Shown piece by piece: positions 50,771 through 63,402 of a stretch of 64,000 bases of DNA (the stretch's first letter is position 1; every line of letters begins with the position of its first letter). Made by a program: the position numbers and the translations under genes. Source of the stretch: Physcia stellaris (lineage: Eukaryota; Ascomycota; Lecanoromycetes; Caliciales; Physciaceae); the NCBI GenBank assembly GCA_018902385.1, contig JABSSW010000018.1, forward strand, positions 124,001-188,000, given 5' to 3'. A model generated the notes under the pieces. It ran no database searches, was not told the DNA's origin, and saw only the letters and a list, made by a program, of their open reading frames with translations.

Positions 50771-53700
50771 CTGAAGTAATGGATCAAATATTTGTGAAAT
50801 GTTCCAATGCACGTGACATGCGTTTGAAAATCATTCGAGATTTGAGCTTGAAGGATAACTACTTATACTGTGTAAACACACTGTACTTGAGTGTCTTCCT
50901 TCTCATGAAAGCTAAGGCGGCGCGATCTTGCTGGAAACCTCAGTCCTAAGTCGGGCTTCTTTTATGATTTCATGAACAGACTGCGTTACACCGAGCGACG
51001 TTTCAGTATGTCTAGGCTTCAATATGGAAAGGCTCATGTGGATGCTCGCTAAGCAATGAGAGCACGTCGACAGATTGAGCGACTGGGCTAGCCGCCATGA
51101 AATTGATGAAGAGCTGAAGCACAAAGTTGCTATCCATTCGACCAGGGGGCGGCTTTTGACACCAGGGTACTTCGTAGACTGGTTGGGCATGTTCGTATCG
51201 CCTTGAACGACAGGTCGTCTACCGTAGAAGAATCTGGCGTAGAGGACATCGACTATCTGTCCTTCTCCTGCTCGTAACAGTCATAGTGCCAACGATTCAC
51301 GTAATCGACAACGGTCGTAGAAGATTTTCCGGTGTAAGCATTGGACCAGTAGATCAAAGCAGTGGACCAGCAGATCATTTAGTGTCGTGGTGTATTCTGT
51401 GCGTATGTGCTGGCAACGGTACGTCTCACCAATAATCCATCCAATATTAAACTCGCGAAGCTGTGTGCGCCAACGCGAAGTGGTCAAACTATTCTCATGA
51501 AAGCGTGTATACCCCATGATTCAGTTTGCATAGACTAAGGCAAGTGACTGGCCAGGCACAGCTGATCCGTGCCCCTGCTGCATCCCTCAAGGGCAGTCAG
51601 TAGTACCTTGGTAGCCGCATTTCGCTGTGCACCTGCATTTCACGATTAACGATGACGTCGAGAGGTTAGACGAAGGTGATTGAAAGAGTGTCTATGTGTC
51701 CTACTAGAATTTCGTGGAATTTTTTTCCGAAGAGAGGGTGGCTTGTGATCCTTTCCAAGTATCAAACGAAAGTCGACAGAAAAACGTGTTCTGAGCGAAT
51801 TGGCGATTATCTGGTGGCAGAAGTAATAATGGAGAGAATTCAACTGGAAAAAGGTCTAGAAGCGATTGGTGCGCGTAAACACAATGGGAAATGCATTTCG
51901 CATTTGAGCTTGGGCTGCCATACTTCATCGAGTAGCCGAGCCCAATCGTGATTTCGAGACTTGTAGGTCTACCGACTACGGTTGAGACTCCCTATGAACC
52001 TTCCTACTACCGGCGGTTCTAGATGCCTCTAGATAACCGTACCGTTACTTTGTAAAACGTAACAATAAGATGATAGATATTGAATGAAGCAGGTACAACT
52101 ACTCCAGCCCGTGAAACCCTCTTTCGCTTGTAATCACAAACTAGCCTGCAATAGGGCTAGCTTTACACCGGGATATGGTAAACTGTAAATAATAAATCTC
52201 TCCATTTCATCACATATTCACACATTTGTAACAATCTGACATGCCTCGCAAAACCCAAAAAAAATCAAATGAAACACCAATTCGCAGCAATGCGGCTAAT
52301 GAGAGGTCAGAAATACTGATCAACGATGCTTCTAACGAACCCATGCCAGAAACCTTGCTTGATTCATGAGTGCCATTCCATCGTCCAGCTGCATGATCTT
52401 GCTGGCCATTGATATAAGTTCTGGTGTATCGCTTGCCTGAGACCGCCTATGACAACGAAAAAGCTGTTTGGGCTATCGAAAAAATAACATTCATCTGACG
52501 CGAAGAAATGGGGCGATGAAAGCAGACTTAACTTTGGCGCACGTTTATCATACTTACACACCAAGTCGACTGAAAATTGCACGGGCACGTTGGCCATGAA
52601 GTAGATCTAGCTGTCTAGAAAGTAGTAGAGCAATCTCTCTTGTGATGATGCTGCAATTGAATTGGTACAATGTACATGTAGGTAGTTTGGTCGGAAGTCT
52701 CTGGTATTTTGGTGGAGCGGGGCCGCTTATTAGCGCCTTCGTGGTCCCTCGCGTGAACCGGCCTGAGTATCCGTAGAGACTCGAAGATCTCATCCGAGTC
52801 ATCCTACTCCGAAAGCTCTACCTATCAATGGGTAGAATGCACGTATTAGTTCAAGCCAAAGGTGATTGGCGGATACCAGATCCGGGGAACAGAGTTGGTG
52901 CGAATGATACAACGTAAATCAAAAAGATAATAATTACTATTTGATAACACGATTATGATTTTTATATCAAGCACCTTCATTCCTACGACCACACACCTGA
53001 ATGGAAAGACCACGCGGACTTAGATATCTTGGTTGGTCCTCGCTTATATCCACCGGAGACACCAGCTGACCGTCTGTTGACCGTGAAGCCGCCGTTATAA
53101 GGCAAATGAAGCTATCAATGCCAATGACGGGGACCAGAAACCGAGCGCTCCAAGGTTTTGTCGCGTGGGGCATACGCAAATGATACTTTCAAGCTGTCAA
53201 ATTACTCCGAACTCATTATTTCATCATCGAGTCACAACGAACGTTTCTGTTTTAGCATCGGCGGTATTGGGATCTGCAGAGCACGCAACCCCAAAAACGT
53301 GGCATGCAAGCCTGCAACCCTGCAAACAGCAGCCTCAAGCAGGCCAAGGTCAGAGAGAATAATGCGAGCCATGCTAATTATCCTAGTCGCCGGAGAGTTG
53401 GCCACACGAATGACAGCTTGACAGCCACTAAAGACCAATCAAACAGCTAAGATACCCTTCCGGTCGTTCCTGTACGCTAGAGAGAAGCCAGCGCCAAATA
53501 GAGATCCTGGAAGTACCTCAAATTCTAATCATGTCATCTAAAAGGACGCCGTTAATCGTTATTGACCATGATCGGTGATTGTCACTGGCGCTCAAGATCA
53601 ATGGCAACATGCGGCACACACTTGCCTCTTTGGCCGGCTCCAGGGCTGTCACTGCTTGAGTCTGGGGAGTCGCTGCCCGACTTCCAATATGACCGTAACA

Positions 53701-54750
53701 GCGGCGACAGCTTGTACGGAGCAGCAAGCTCGTGATAGGAGTTAGATCTAGTGGACTTACTGGGGCACAGGCACATGGACATCCTTCGTCCTGCACGAGC
53801 GTCATTAGGCGAGGAGTAGCGTGTGTCATGGGTTTGCTGACGGATTTCGTGGGATTTCTAAGTTCACACCCACTAGACCGGATCGGACGTTAAAGGGGCT
53901 GAAGTGTCTCGCGAGTCTGGCCAACTCAGCTACGACTAGCAGCATTTGAACTGTCAACCCAGGCGTGTCATCCTATATTCATGGGTGCCATGCGTCTGCT
54001 AACCTAGCTTCTTCTCCCGTGCTCCCCGATGCCGCCGTTTCGTTCCAAAGAAAAATTAGGCCCATGTCTGGGTCGTTCCTTAGCCCGATAACTCCTCAAG
54101 AGCCGATTAGTTTCAGGTCCCCTGTTCCCAAAGATCTGGGACAGACACAGTGATGTGCAGCTTGCAGTAAAAGACAGCGGCGTCATACCCTTTTCACCGC
54201 TACTGGTCCAAAACATGGCGAGCATGGGTCCTCCTGGAAAGCGGTCATGCCACGGCAGGCTTAAAGGAACACCTCATCCTCCTGCTCCTTCCAGCGCATC
54301 GGCTCATCTACCTGTTTGGTAACTTTGCAAGACCTCTGATTGACCTTGTTGCTCTTGTCTCACACGCCCTCGTTGCGACTCGCGATATGCTATTTTGCGA
54401 GTGACGTCTGAATATAACGTCCTGTTCGATCTCATTCAATTCTGTGCTGGTAGCACGCGTTGACTCACCGTTATTACTTTCCAGAGCATTCTTAACCCTC
54501 GGGACGTCATTCGTCCTTTAGAACCGCCGCCCTGGCTGTATCACAGGTCAGCAGCTTTGGTCAACCTCACTTTCCTTTCCCGGGTCCCTACTCTCTGTCA
54601 GTCCTAGAGGAACGAGTTGCCGAGTTCCAAACCAGCCTCCAACGATCGTTCTCAACCTTCAGCATCCATCAAAACGATCGTTGGAGGGGCATAGAAAACC
54701 TTCAATGCAACAGCGAACAACCCCACCAGCGTTCTCCGGTTGAGACTCAT
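50771..54750. other. Gene-poor region of 4 kb including the bZIP leader
   Basis: No intact gene recognised. A small direct repeat (tggaccagyagatca, two units) lies at about 51340-51375. A 42-codon frame is noted separately at 52241. The last 500 bp before the bZIP start are pyrimidine-rich and likely hold its promoter and a long 5' UTR. Confidence 0.4.
52241..52369 (+). CDS. Possible 42-residue peptide
   Basis: The ATG-initiated frame MPRKTQKKSNETPIRSNAAN and onward, ending PETLLDS, is Lys/Asn/Glu-rich and hydrophilic. A TAAATAATAAAT-like AT-rich stretch lies 55 bp upstream. It resembles the N terminus of a nuclear or nucleic-acid-binding protein, or the first exon of a lost longer gene. With no homologue in view, the support is weak. 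Confidence 0.2.
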   Translation: MPRKTQKKSNETPIRSNAANERSEILINDASNEPMPETLLDS

Positions 54751-56316
54751 ATGTCGCAGGGCCCGGCGCCATCTCGTGCGGCCGGCCACCCTCCATATGA
54801 CACGAAAAAAACCTTCTCTCCACCAATGCCAAGGACACTCCCTCCAATCCAGGACGAGCGACTTTCAAATTCGCCACAAAACGGCACCTACAGGTCGTCG
54901 ACCCTCCAACAGTCTTCGAATAGCTCTGTTTCGGATTCTCCGAATGGCTCAAGTTCAAGGCCTGCGGGACCCGTTGGGATGCAGAACCTGCTCAACCCTA
55001 GCGGTCAAGATTTCTCCACGAATACAAGTCGACGTCGCTCAGCAGATCACTTTGATCTCCCATCTTCGACAGGTCTCGCAACTCCCCAGATGCCAGTGTC
55101 TGGGTTATCTCAATCTCCAAGGGGTAATTCCTTACCTAGCCTTACTCCGCCATCGAGTAGCATATATCCGTCACACGCTGGTCAGCCTCCTCGACGAATC
55201 ATGACGCCTCATACTTCCTCGGCCTATAATGGACACTCAGCTACGATTGGTCTGCCGAGTGGAACCATAGATGCTACAAAGTCACCTTTCCTTAGCTCCC
55301 AAGAGCAGCCTCTTACCGCTGGTTATTCTGGCCATCCGGTGGTATCCAAGGGACTAATTGGCCCCTCTGGTGGCCCCGTACCCAACCGGTCCCCCCCGGC
55401 GCGACCTGGTAGTGGAGCATTGCAGCTACAAGGTACTCAGGAGCGTCGGTCAAGCGCGGGCGGAGTGTCAACGCAGCTGCCTGGCTCCCAAAGTAATAGC
55501 CCGAGTACGTCCTATTCTTCATACAGCCGATACAGCCGCACACCACCCGCCCCTCACGCGGTTGTCGCTACAACTCAGCCATCATCGTTCTTTGCGCCTC
55601 ACCGTGACGGCAAATCCTCAACAACCACTTCCATGCCGCAGCGATATGAGAGTAAGGAAGCATTTGGCCGGGTAGCGGGATCTTCGGGACACAGTACCTT
55701 GCAGTTGATGACGCTTGACACGGAGCAAGGCCCCATTCAGGTACCTGTGGACGTGACAGCTGCCTCGAAAGTCGCTGACGAGAAACGTAAGCGCAATGCC
55801 ACCGCATCTCACCGCTTTCGACAGCGTCGGAAGGAGAAAGAGCGAGAGACATCGCAGAATATCGCCAAGCTCGAACATCAGATCCGCGAGCTTGCGGAAG
55901 AAAGGGACTATTACCGACTGGAGAGAGACTTTTTCCGCACCGTTGCTTCCAACGACAAAGGGCCAGCACGCCTACCTCCACGTCCACCGTCTCCTAGACA
56001 AGTTCGCCTTGCCCAACTTAACGGCGAAAATGGCGTTTTTCACGATGGACATTGGCATGCCAATGAGGAGGGCAGCCGTCATGGAAGAAACACACGAAGG
56101 AGGACGAGCGGTTACACACCCACCACAGACGTTGTCCCGCCAGTTAATCCAGGACCCGTTCCACTTCCGCGATTTGGCTCTTTGATCCCGAATCCATCCG
56201 AGACTGCAGACCAAAGACTTACCCCGAATATTAGGAATACTTTACCGGGCCCTCCAGCCGGAGCTTTTGATTCTGCTACTCACGCTCAATATGGTAGAGC
56301 ATGGAAACCTTCTTGA
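54751..56316 (+). CDS. bZIP transcription factor
   Basis: A 521-residue, single-exon nuclear regulator. Most of it is disordered and rich in Ser, Pro and Gly. The basic region is KRKRNATASHRFRQRRKEKE at about 349-368 (N-x7-R spacing correct for DNA contact). It runs into a leucine-zipper-like helix with IAKLEHQIRELAEERDYYRL and LERDFFRTVA; the heptads carry L, I, L, Y and F, so the zipper is short. Residues DEKRKRNA and ERETSQNIAKLE match a fungal bZIP subgroup whose members I cannot name with confidence. The ATG at 54751 is the first in frame. The long upstream region without genes suggests an extended regulated promoter. Confidence 0.88.
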   Translation: MSQGPAPSRAAGHPPYDTKKTFSPPMPRTLPPIQDERLSNSPQNGTYRSSTLQQSSNSSVSDSPNGSSSRPAGPVGMQNLLNPSGQDFSTNTSRRRSADHFDLPSSTGLATPQMPVSGLSQSPRGNSLPSLTPPSSSIYPSHAGQPPRRIMTPHTSSAYNGHSATIGLPSGTIDATKSPFLSSQEQPLTAGYSGHPVVSKGLIGPSGGPVPNRSPPARPGSGALQLQGTQERRSSAGGVSTQLPGSQSNSPSTSYSSYSRYSRTPPAPHAVVATTQPSSFFAPHRDGKSSTTTSMPQRYESKEAFGRVAGSSGHSTLQLMTLDTEQGPIQVPVDVTAASKVADEKRKRNATASHRFRQRRKEKERETSQNIAKLEHQIRELAEERDYYRLERDFFRTVASNDKGPARLPPRPPSPRQVRLAQLNGENGVFHDGHWHANEEGSRHGRNTRRRTSGYTPTTDVVPPVNPGPVPLPRFGSLIPNPSETADQRLTPNIRNTLPGPPAGAFDSATHAQYGRAWKPS

Positions 56317-59300
56317 GCTCGCGGAAAGGGGACCTTCTTTGCAGCCCGCGAGAAGGAGAATCATGTCTACTCTATCCAGTTTTCTGTCATATCATAGCGT
56401 TTAGCGTCCTTTCGTTTGTTTCCTTTCGTCGAGATACCCCTGGTCGGCTGTTCTGTCAGCGTTCTGAGCGTGCAGCATTTACAGTCCAGGTCCTAAAGGG
56501 GCTATGTGGATCATCTGTGGCCTGGCGCCATCAAAGATCAGTACATATGCGTCATTATGGTCGATAATCTTGGAGGAGATGTAGATATGGCAATTCTCAT
56601 TTTGGTGTCTATAGACTGGCTACAAGCTCTACATATCAGGAGGCTCAGATCATACACAATCAATCAGATAAGATGGATATTGATCAGCCTCCCGAGTGGG
56701 TTTAAACCACCAAATCATGAGCCTCTTCCAACCTATCCGTGTTTCGTAAGCATAAAAGCTCAACTCTCTGTTTCCGTGTCCCAACGCCCGAAGGACCTGT
56801 CCTGACTGACAAGTTCTCCAAGCTCTACGAGTACCCATTGTTCCAAGGTACCTTACGCCCCGAAGACTCAGCTAACGCCATCGGGTTAGTCGAATTACGT
56901 GTGATCTCTTAGGCGACACAAACAATTCCAGGTTCCCTTACCTCGGAAGACCAGTGCCAAAGCATCGGTATTTCCAAGATCCAGGCTATTTCTAGCAGCT
57001 ACATGGGCATTCTTGCAGCCATGTCGTCAAGGCTAACTCCTGATACGCTGTATGCAAACATCGTCGGCGTCATCAAGCGGACATGATTGTGGAAAGCCGA
57101 CCCTCCTTCAAGTCATCGCAGGACGCGAACCTCCCAAGCCAGCACAGAGCTCCCACAATCCCATTCCAAAAACTCAACAAATCCGGCCCCCAGGTGCTGC
57201 CGCGGAGTCGTGGGATCTTCTCTTGCCAATTCCGTGGGGGTTTTGTTCACCAGTCACCTGCGTCGCCACCAGTCGCTCACTGTCCAATCGAGCCAGTTTC
57301 TCCGCACCACCACTTCTCCGAATCCTTCAAGCACGCCATTGCATTTGCTGTACTGTCTGTGCAGCTTCAACTCAAATCATTTTCAAATACTGAAGTGTTA
57401 TGTCGCATCCAGGCCGCTGCAGGCGTTCTGAGGGCGTCTGAACCGCTCGGCCGGGTCCGTCACACGCATCTGCATCGCAGTAGCGTACGCAAGCTCGCGG
57501 CCTCCTTGGCGTTTTGCGCAATTCGGCATATGCAGGCTCCTCCTGCTTGTGCAGGCTGGAGGCCATGCAGGGTCGAGGCGAAGTGCTAATGTGGAGATGA
57601 TGCTAATAGCTAAAATGCTGAAAGGGGGACCCTTGCTCGTCGAACTCCGTATTCGATCGACTCAAGGTCTGAGCACGTATGGCCCACTGTTGACGATACT
57701 ACTATCTTCGGAGACTTTTACGTTAATCTTCTTCAAAGAAGCTTTGGCACCCTTCAAGCCACCGGGACGATAACAATAATAATGGGAGGATGAGCGGGCC
57801 GTGGCTCAGGGGGAGGTGAGAGAGGTTCCGACTGGAGGGCGACAAGCGAGAAGGATCTCATCCTGCCTTTCAAGTATTTACAGCGCAACATGTCCCCAAA
57901 TCGGAAGTCACAAAACCTTTTACGTCCTCTGTCATTGAGTGTCGACCGAGCTCTGTACACTATCGATCTACCCTGTGTCGGTTCCTTCGCCCAAAGGGGT
58001 GACTTCCGGCTGCCTGACCTTTCTCTGAGCGAGAAAGAAAGCCTCAATGTCTAATATTGTACTGACAGATACGTATATCAGTGATCTACACGGTGCGTAG
58101 CACGCGTTCTCTAAGTCTAATCTCACACATGACGCCTAATCAGATATCGCTCATGCCGTTCTTACCCATCTGTACCTACGTCAAACTATAACCAATAAGC
58201 CCTATTTGGCGATGCACGGGGATATTGCCAATGCTCTGGCATAAGGTTTTGGGAAGACTTAAGGTTTGACGTGATCTTGGCCGGAAGGCGGGAAGTTTTC
58301 TTCCTAAGGCTTAAATAGAGTGAGCCACGAGGTATATTCGTAAGATCGTGGGCAACGTGGGGGTTGGTACGTCGGGGCTGGTGGTGCTGATGAGCTCATG
58401 GGTCAAGACTGAAGGTCTGGAACGCCACAGACAGATCTCGATGCAGAAAAGTCCTTTGCGGTCTTTCAGAAAGTTACCACCGGCCAACCTCCCTTCTAAA
58501 CCTTACTCTCGAGAGGTATGAGCATTGAAATCAAGCTAAGTGACATATCTTGTCTCGGCACTTGACTGTCTTTCCCCAACAACTACCTTCTGGCTTCGAA
58601 TGAATCCCTACGGGTGAGATGGGGTATTCCAGAGTCATACGCAGGACGCTAGACAGTAACCCGGGACGACAACAATAAACACGTTATCGCACCTTCGGCT
58701 CTTCGCTATCACGAATACCTTACCACACGTATGAGCCAAGATTACAAAATGGATCCGGTCTAATGGTGTGAGTAAAGCCCAGTAGCTTTGCATTGTCCCA
58801 TTTCTTTGTTCTGCTTGTCGAACGCAGAAATTTCAGTGGCTGTTACGAGTCGGCGGTCCAAATCCGATGCTCAAGTCAGTCTCGCACAGCTGCGACTTTT
58901 ACGTATCTTTTTTTCGTCCCAAGTTAGTAGCTTGTTTATAACAATCTGTTTCGCGGCCAAAATTTTCATCAAGCAGTCTAGCCCTAGTGGATCTTGGTTT
59001 TCTTTTCTTTCTCTGGAATTTAGAAATCCTAAGATCAACTCTTTCTGCCGTTCGGGAGGAGCTCTCTAAAGTAATTTGCCTTTTTCAGTAAGACAACCCG
59101 TTGTCCACATCGAGGCGGAAGTGCGCGTGGAAAGGGGGCTAGCGATCCGTGATAATCAACGGATTGAGCACAGTTGAAGGTAACTAAATCTCGTCTGCGG
59201 TTCAAGAGCCTGGGGAGTCACGTATGGCTTCAGGCAGTTGGGCTCAATTTACGTGGAGCTCTCTACCACCACCATGTACTAAGGATATCGTTGCTCACCA

Positions 59301-60370
59301 GTGTGTTTTCACTTTGAAAAACACTCTGCGCTGTCCCTGTTGTCCTGCATTCTGGAATGCTATCCTAGTATATATATTTGTTAGGTAATACCACTAATTT
59401 TATCTATCTCCCTTCGCTTTTCACCCTGTTCCAATATCTGATAGTATGTTAGCTCAAAGTTCTTCTAGACCAATCTCTTACATGTACCTATACCACTTTG
59501 AACTCTTTTTTTGCATTCCAACGGCGTCACCTTTTCCCACGATGACAATGGAGATAGATCATTGCATTTAATGCAGATCCTCGCTTGCTTTATCAGTAAG
59601 TAACCTGAATGGGTAGGAAGAACTCTTGATGTTTTTGGACGTTGAATCAAGACGCAAGTCCGAACTAAAACGTTGAGAGCTAGATTGATATGATTATCTG
59701 TACTAAGAGAATCTCACGACAACTCTGTCACCATGATCGATGATCTCGCCTCTTTCATCGACATCTACAGAAATATCAATGTGATAATTCCTACAATCTA
59801 ATTTATCTGATCAACATCATGACTTTGATAAGTTAACAAAAGCTCTTTTCATCATGATACAGTAAATATTCTCATGAATTCGTAAGCAGCAACGGAATAG
59901 TCTATCCCGTATCGAGTCCAATTCTGTTCGTATCGTACGGCGACATCAGCAAAGAAAATAAAGAAAAGCTATTTAATTGTTCAAGTGATTTACTCTTGTG
60001 TTGAATTGTTCTCAAAGCAACAGTTTCTTCATCCAAGAGATGGCACTGCGCGATCGACGAGCAGTCTACCGTAGCAAATAGTAGCGTTCATGTATACAGT
60101 GAGCAACGTTTATCTCCACTTGGCTGAGTAGACGGGACAATAATGATCGAATCACTAACGTACTTTATGAGCTGTACGGATACAACCCTAAGATCTCACA
60201 GTCGTTGAGGTCTTGGCGTCCAAATGAGGCATCAGTTCCGCAAAAGGCAACACTCCAGGGAGTCACCTCCGCTCAAGAGCCTCCTCTCTTCGTCACTTCT
60301 GCATCTATCTCCACCAAAAGGTTTCCAATACAGATAGTCCACCGCATCGCTAAGGGCTATTCTTTCTACA
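56317..60370. other. Gene-poor region of 4 kb with one coding-like stretch
   Basis: At 56775-57085 (plus) two protein-like segments occur. RVPTPEGPVLTDKFSKLYEY and onward ends near 56884. Then, after a possible GTTAGT...TTCCAG intron, a frame with IQAISSSYMGILAAMSSRL ends KRT-stop at 57085-57087. The phases do not match across the intron, so it is a relic or misread. Downstream, 57.6-60.3 kb is AT-rich in its second half and shows no supported gene, RNA or repeat. Confidence 0.35.
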
Positions 60371-61744
60371 ATGACATACGCACCCCCCTCTCCAACATCC
60401 ACCCTCTCCTCTCTTTCCCGCCACCAAGCCCATCTCGAGACTCACATCCAGACCCTCCTCGACGCCCAATCCGCCGGCCTCCTCTCAGGCCTTGGCCACG
60501 ATGCCCCCTCCGAGAGCCACAATCTAACACCTATCCACACACCAACCTCCACATCAACCCACAGCCCCGCCCGCTCCCATCACACCAAATCCGCCAAAGC
60601 AGCCATATCCTCACCGACGCGCCATCAGCAACAAGCATCCAAACCTTTGACCCTCCACAGCGCCCGCCGCGGCATCTCCCACGCCATCGCCGATCTAGCA
60701 GTCCTCAAAAGCCAAGAAAGCGATATATTGCAAAGCGAGCTGGATGAGCGTAAGCGGGATGTCTCGCTAATTGATACTTTAAGTATGAAACAAGAAGGAC
60801 TACACGCCGCCATTGAACAGATCTCGAATCAAGATTCCAGCCACAAAGCCGAAGAATTCAGAGCCGAAGAGCAGACGCTGGGGCGTGAGATCTTGGAGCT
60901 AGAGGAGAGATTGCAGCAAATGAAAAACAGGCAAAGATATTTACTGAGGGAAATTCAAGCTTTGGACAATCGAACCCAGGCTAAGCTGAGTAGCTACCAA
61001 GAATCCCTGCGTCTAGCGGAGAAAGAGGCGAGGGAGTGGCTAGCTCGCCCACCTTCTAGACTTGAGAAAGAAAGAGGCAGAGGAAAGAAAGAGGATGAGG
61101 GGATGTGGGATTTACCCAAGGAGCGAAGGACGCTGGAGATGGCGAAGGAGTGGGCTCAAGGGGAGGAAGAGGAGTCGAGGCTCAGAGTCGAGGGGTGCGA
61201 GAAGGAGAAAGAGGCGTTGGAGAAAGGGGGACAGGTTTGGAGGGATGTCAGAGGCATTGTGAGTGATGTGGAAAAGAGTCTGAGGGGGGAAATGAGCTTG
61301 CAGGCCTCTAGGAAGTGGAGCAAGGACGAGGAAGGAGAGACGACGGAAAGAGGGGCGATGACAAGAATATTAGACAATATGGAGGTTGCGAGAGCGAAGA
61401 TTGAGAGAAAATTGAAGCTGGCGGAGGACAGGGAATGGAGACTATTGGTGTGTTGTATTGGGGCAGAGCTGGAGGCTCTGATTGAGGGCATGGACGTGTT
61501 GAAGGGAGCCCTGGATGCTGCCGAGAGTCACCTAGATCACAGGGAAGGCTATTCGGACGATTTCCCCGGCGATAGAGACGGCCATCTCCCCAGTGATACG
61601 AATGGCTTGGATGAACTACGGGAGTCGATGAACGGTGTCAGCACTAGAGGTACCAGGCCTACTCAGCGGAATCCCCGCAGACCAGAAAATGAGGACGATG
61701 AGCCAGGACCGGAGCTCTTGATTTCCCAATCAGAGGACGATTGA
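60371..61744 (+). CDS. Coiled-coil protein, Atg28-like
   Basis: The 457-residue single-exon protein begins with the pattern SLSRHQAHLETHIQTLLDAQSAGL, a helix followed by GLSGLG-like text. After a Ser/Thr/His-rich linker comes SARRGISHAIADLAVLKSQE and then a long coiled coil (about 110-400) with many Glu, Lys, Arg and Leu. The tail is acidic (QSEDD). The N-terminal repeat of Leu/Gln/His residues with LLDAQS, plus the ARRGI-AI-DLA block, resembles fungal Atg28-type proteins of selective autophagy. I rate that as probable only, because coiled coils mislead. It ends 127 bp from the convergent DUF7730-type gene. Confidence 0.6.
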   Translation: MTYAPPSPTSTLSSLSRHQAHLETHIQTLLDAQSAGLLSGLGHDAPSESHNLTPIHTPTSTSTHSPARSHHTKSAKAAISSPTRHQQQASKPLTLHSARRGISHAIADLAVLKSQESDILQSELDERKRDVSLIDTLSMKQEGLHAAIEQISNQDSSHKAEEFRAEEQTLGREILELEERLQQMKNRQRYLLREIQALDNRTQAKLSSYQESLRLAEKEAREWLARPPSRLEKERGRGKKEDEGMWDLPKERRTLEMAKEWAQGEEEESRLRVEGCEKEKEALEKGGQVWRDVRGIVSDVEKSLRGEMSLQASRKWSKDEEGETTERGAMTRILDNMEVARAKIERKLKLAEDREWRLLVCCIGAELEALIEGMDVLKGALDAAESHLDHREGYSDDFPGDRDGHLPSDTNGLDELRESMNGVSTRGTRPTQRNPRRPENEDDEPGPELLISQSEDD

Positions 61745-61871
61745 ATGACATCTTTCGACATCCACCATCTCTACGCTTCTGGTACGGAGATTCTCGACCA
61801 GGACAAAAAGTCCGATTACGGTTATACCAAGTCTGCTAGCCAATTGTTTTTGTCATCATCCGATTCTGGTG

Positions 61872-63028
61872 CTAATCGTCTTTCACTTGCCGCCGTGTCC
61901 TCGCACTGTTGGGGTCAAGTAACCTTTGTTCCGCGCGTTTCGCAAAGTCCCGCAATTGCTTCATTATCGCCGGCTTCTCGAGGCCATCGCTTTTGTAACC
62001 TTTAATAACAACTGAAGCCTCATTGAGGCTTTCCACAGTTCGGAAGAGAATATTAGTGCTGCCGACAGTAAGATTTTTGAAATCCATTTCGGTCTGGGCA
62101 GAAATTTCCGGACCGAAGGCGGATAATTCATCTTCATCGCTTTCAATCATGACATGTACGGCCCGCAAACCTTTGAGCGAGTTGAGAATTTTCCTGTCCA
62201 TTGTCTCTTCCCAGTGCTGAAGCCAATACTGACGCATGTAGATCTTGCTAAGCAGCTGTTTCTGGATATGATTGGGCGCCCTCATGAACAAACGGAAGGT
62301 TATCTGATTGTCGAAGGCGAATGTGTTTGTTGTCCACAGCGCCTGGTTGCTCTCATTGTACAGCTGTCTGCAACTTCTGAGAATGCGAAGATCGAGCCGC
62401 TCAAAGGGCGCCCAGGGAGGGCAGGGGCATGCGCATAGGTTCCATGTCTGGCTGCATCCGACGTGGCTGTTGGTGAACCTTAAGTCAGCATCTCATCCTC
62501 GGTCATTGGAAGGTATGTTGCTGACGTCCACCACACCACGATAAATAAAGCGAGTGAAGCAGCCAAGACTCACCTAGAGTATTCGGTACCTTGCTGGTCG
62601 CCGCTGTCAAAGAGTTCGTAATCACGAGCAATAGATTCGGGTTTGCGGCACACGCTATGAAACCAGCGACGGGTCTGTACATCTTCCGAGTCAATTTTGC
62701 ATTGAGAGCAATTCGGTCTGGGCCACGATAGCTGTAGAACGACGTCGCGGTCAGTGCTTAGAATGCTCGAATTAAAACTGTGGATGACTCGATCTCCAAG
62801 CAGCTCGCGGTATATTAAGCTACGTATCTCAAAAGGCAGACGTAGGAGAGATGATGCTTCTGCATTGTGCTTGATCCTGAAAAGATAGTCAGCCTCCAAA
62901 AGGGCAGATTTTCGTACGTGTGATTGCACTGACTTAGCCTTCGTTGCTGCATCGTGAGCCGAGCAAAAGGGCCGTTTCTTCCTCGATTTATTGAGCACTG
63001 TATCTGCGCTTCCTTTACGTTTCGTCAT
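61872..63028 (-). CDS. DUF7730/F-box-like domain protein
   Basis: Exon 1 is 63028-62574 and exon 2 is 62478-61872, with a 95-bp intron (GTGAGT donor, GCTGAC branch, TTAAG acceptor) that preserves frame; 353 residues. The start MTKRKGSADTV is followed by a basic segment and then LLRLPFEIRSLIYRELLGDR, the F-box-like signature of a large fungal family (DUF7730 type). RILRSCRQLYNESNQALWTTN is the second hallmark, and an N-terminal Cys pair CSQCKID lies between. The family is expanded in Pezizomycotina and has no settled function. An in-frame ATG at 63136 would add 36 residues but looks less family-like. It is divergent from the alpha/beta hydrolase. Confidence 0.75.
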
Positions 63029-63132
63029 TCTCGAGGCATTGGGCGTCGCGGGCAAGGATTGATCGATGGAGGAAGCCCAGGGACGCCAAACGAACGCGGA
63101 TTTGTGGTGGAACGCGATAATGCTGCACGTAG

Positions 63133-63140
63133 TCACGTGA
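63133..63140. promoter_or_regulatory. TCACGTGA palindromic E-box in a divergent promoter
   Basis: A perfect TCACGTGA lies between the DUF7730-type and hydrolase starts (63028 and 63403). It is identical to the site at 23956. A Cbf1/bHLH-type binding site is a reasonable inference. Confidence 0.4.
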
Positions 63141-63402
63141 TGTGTTCGTCACTGTACCTTAGTCCACCTTTAGCGAAGCGGGTTGACCTGGCTCACCTTC
63201 AACAAGACTCGTATTGCATTGCTTCGCAGAACAGCACATACGCGCTTTCGCTGGCAGATGAGCTGCAGCAATGTACCTGAAAATACTGGCTCGGACGCAC
63301 CCCGCAGTGAAAAGTCATTGAGCATGCAGGAAGTACGAAAGACGCACACGACGCCTTCACCAAATCTCCACGGAAGGAGGAAGCGGCCTTGAGGCTTTCA
63401 AT

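Noticed and set aside
55313-56214. Minus-strand open frames opposite the bZIP gene
   Set aside because: They lie antisense to a clear bZIP domain and have no recognisable domain of their own.
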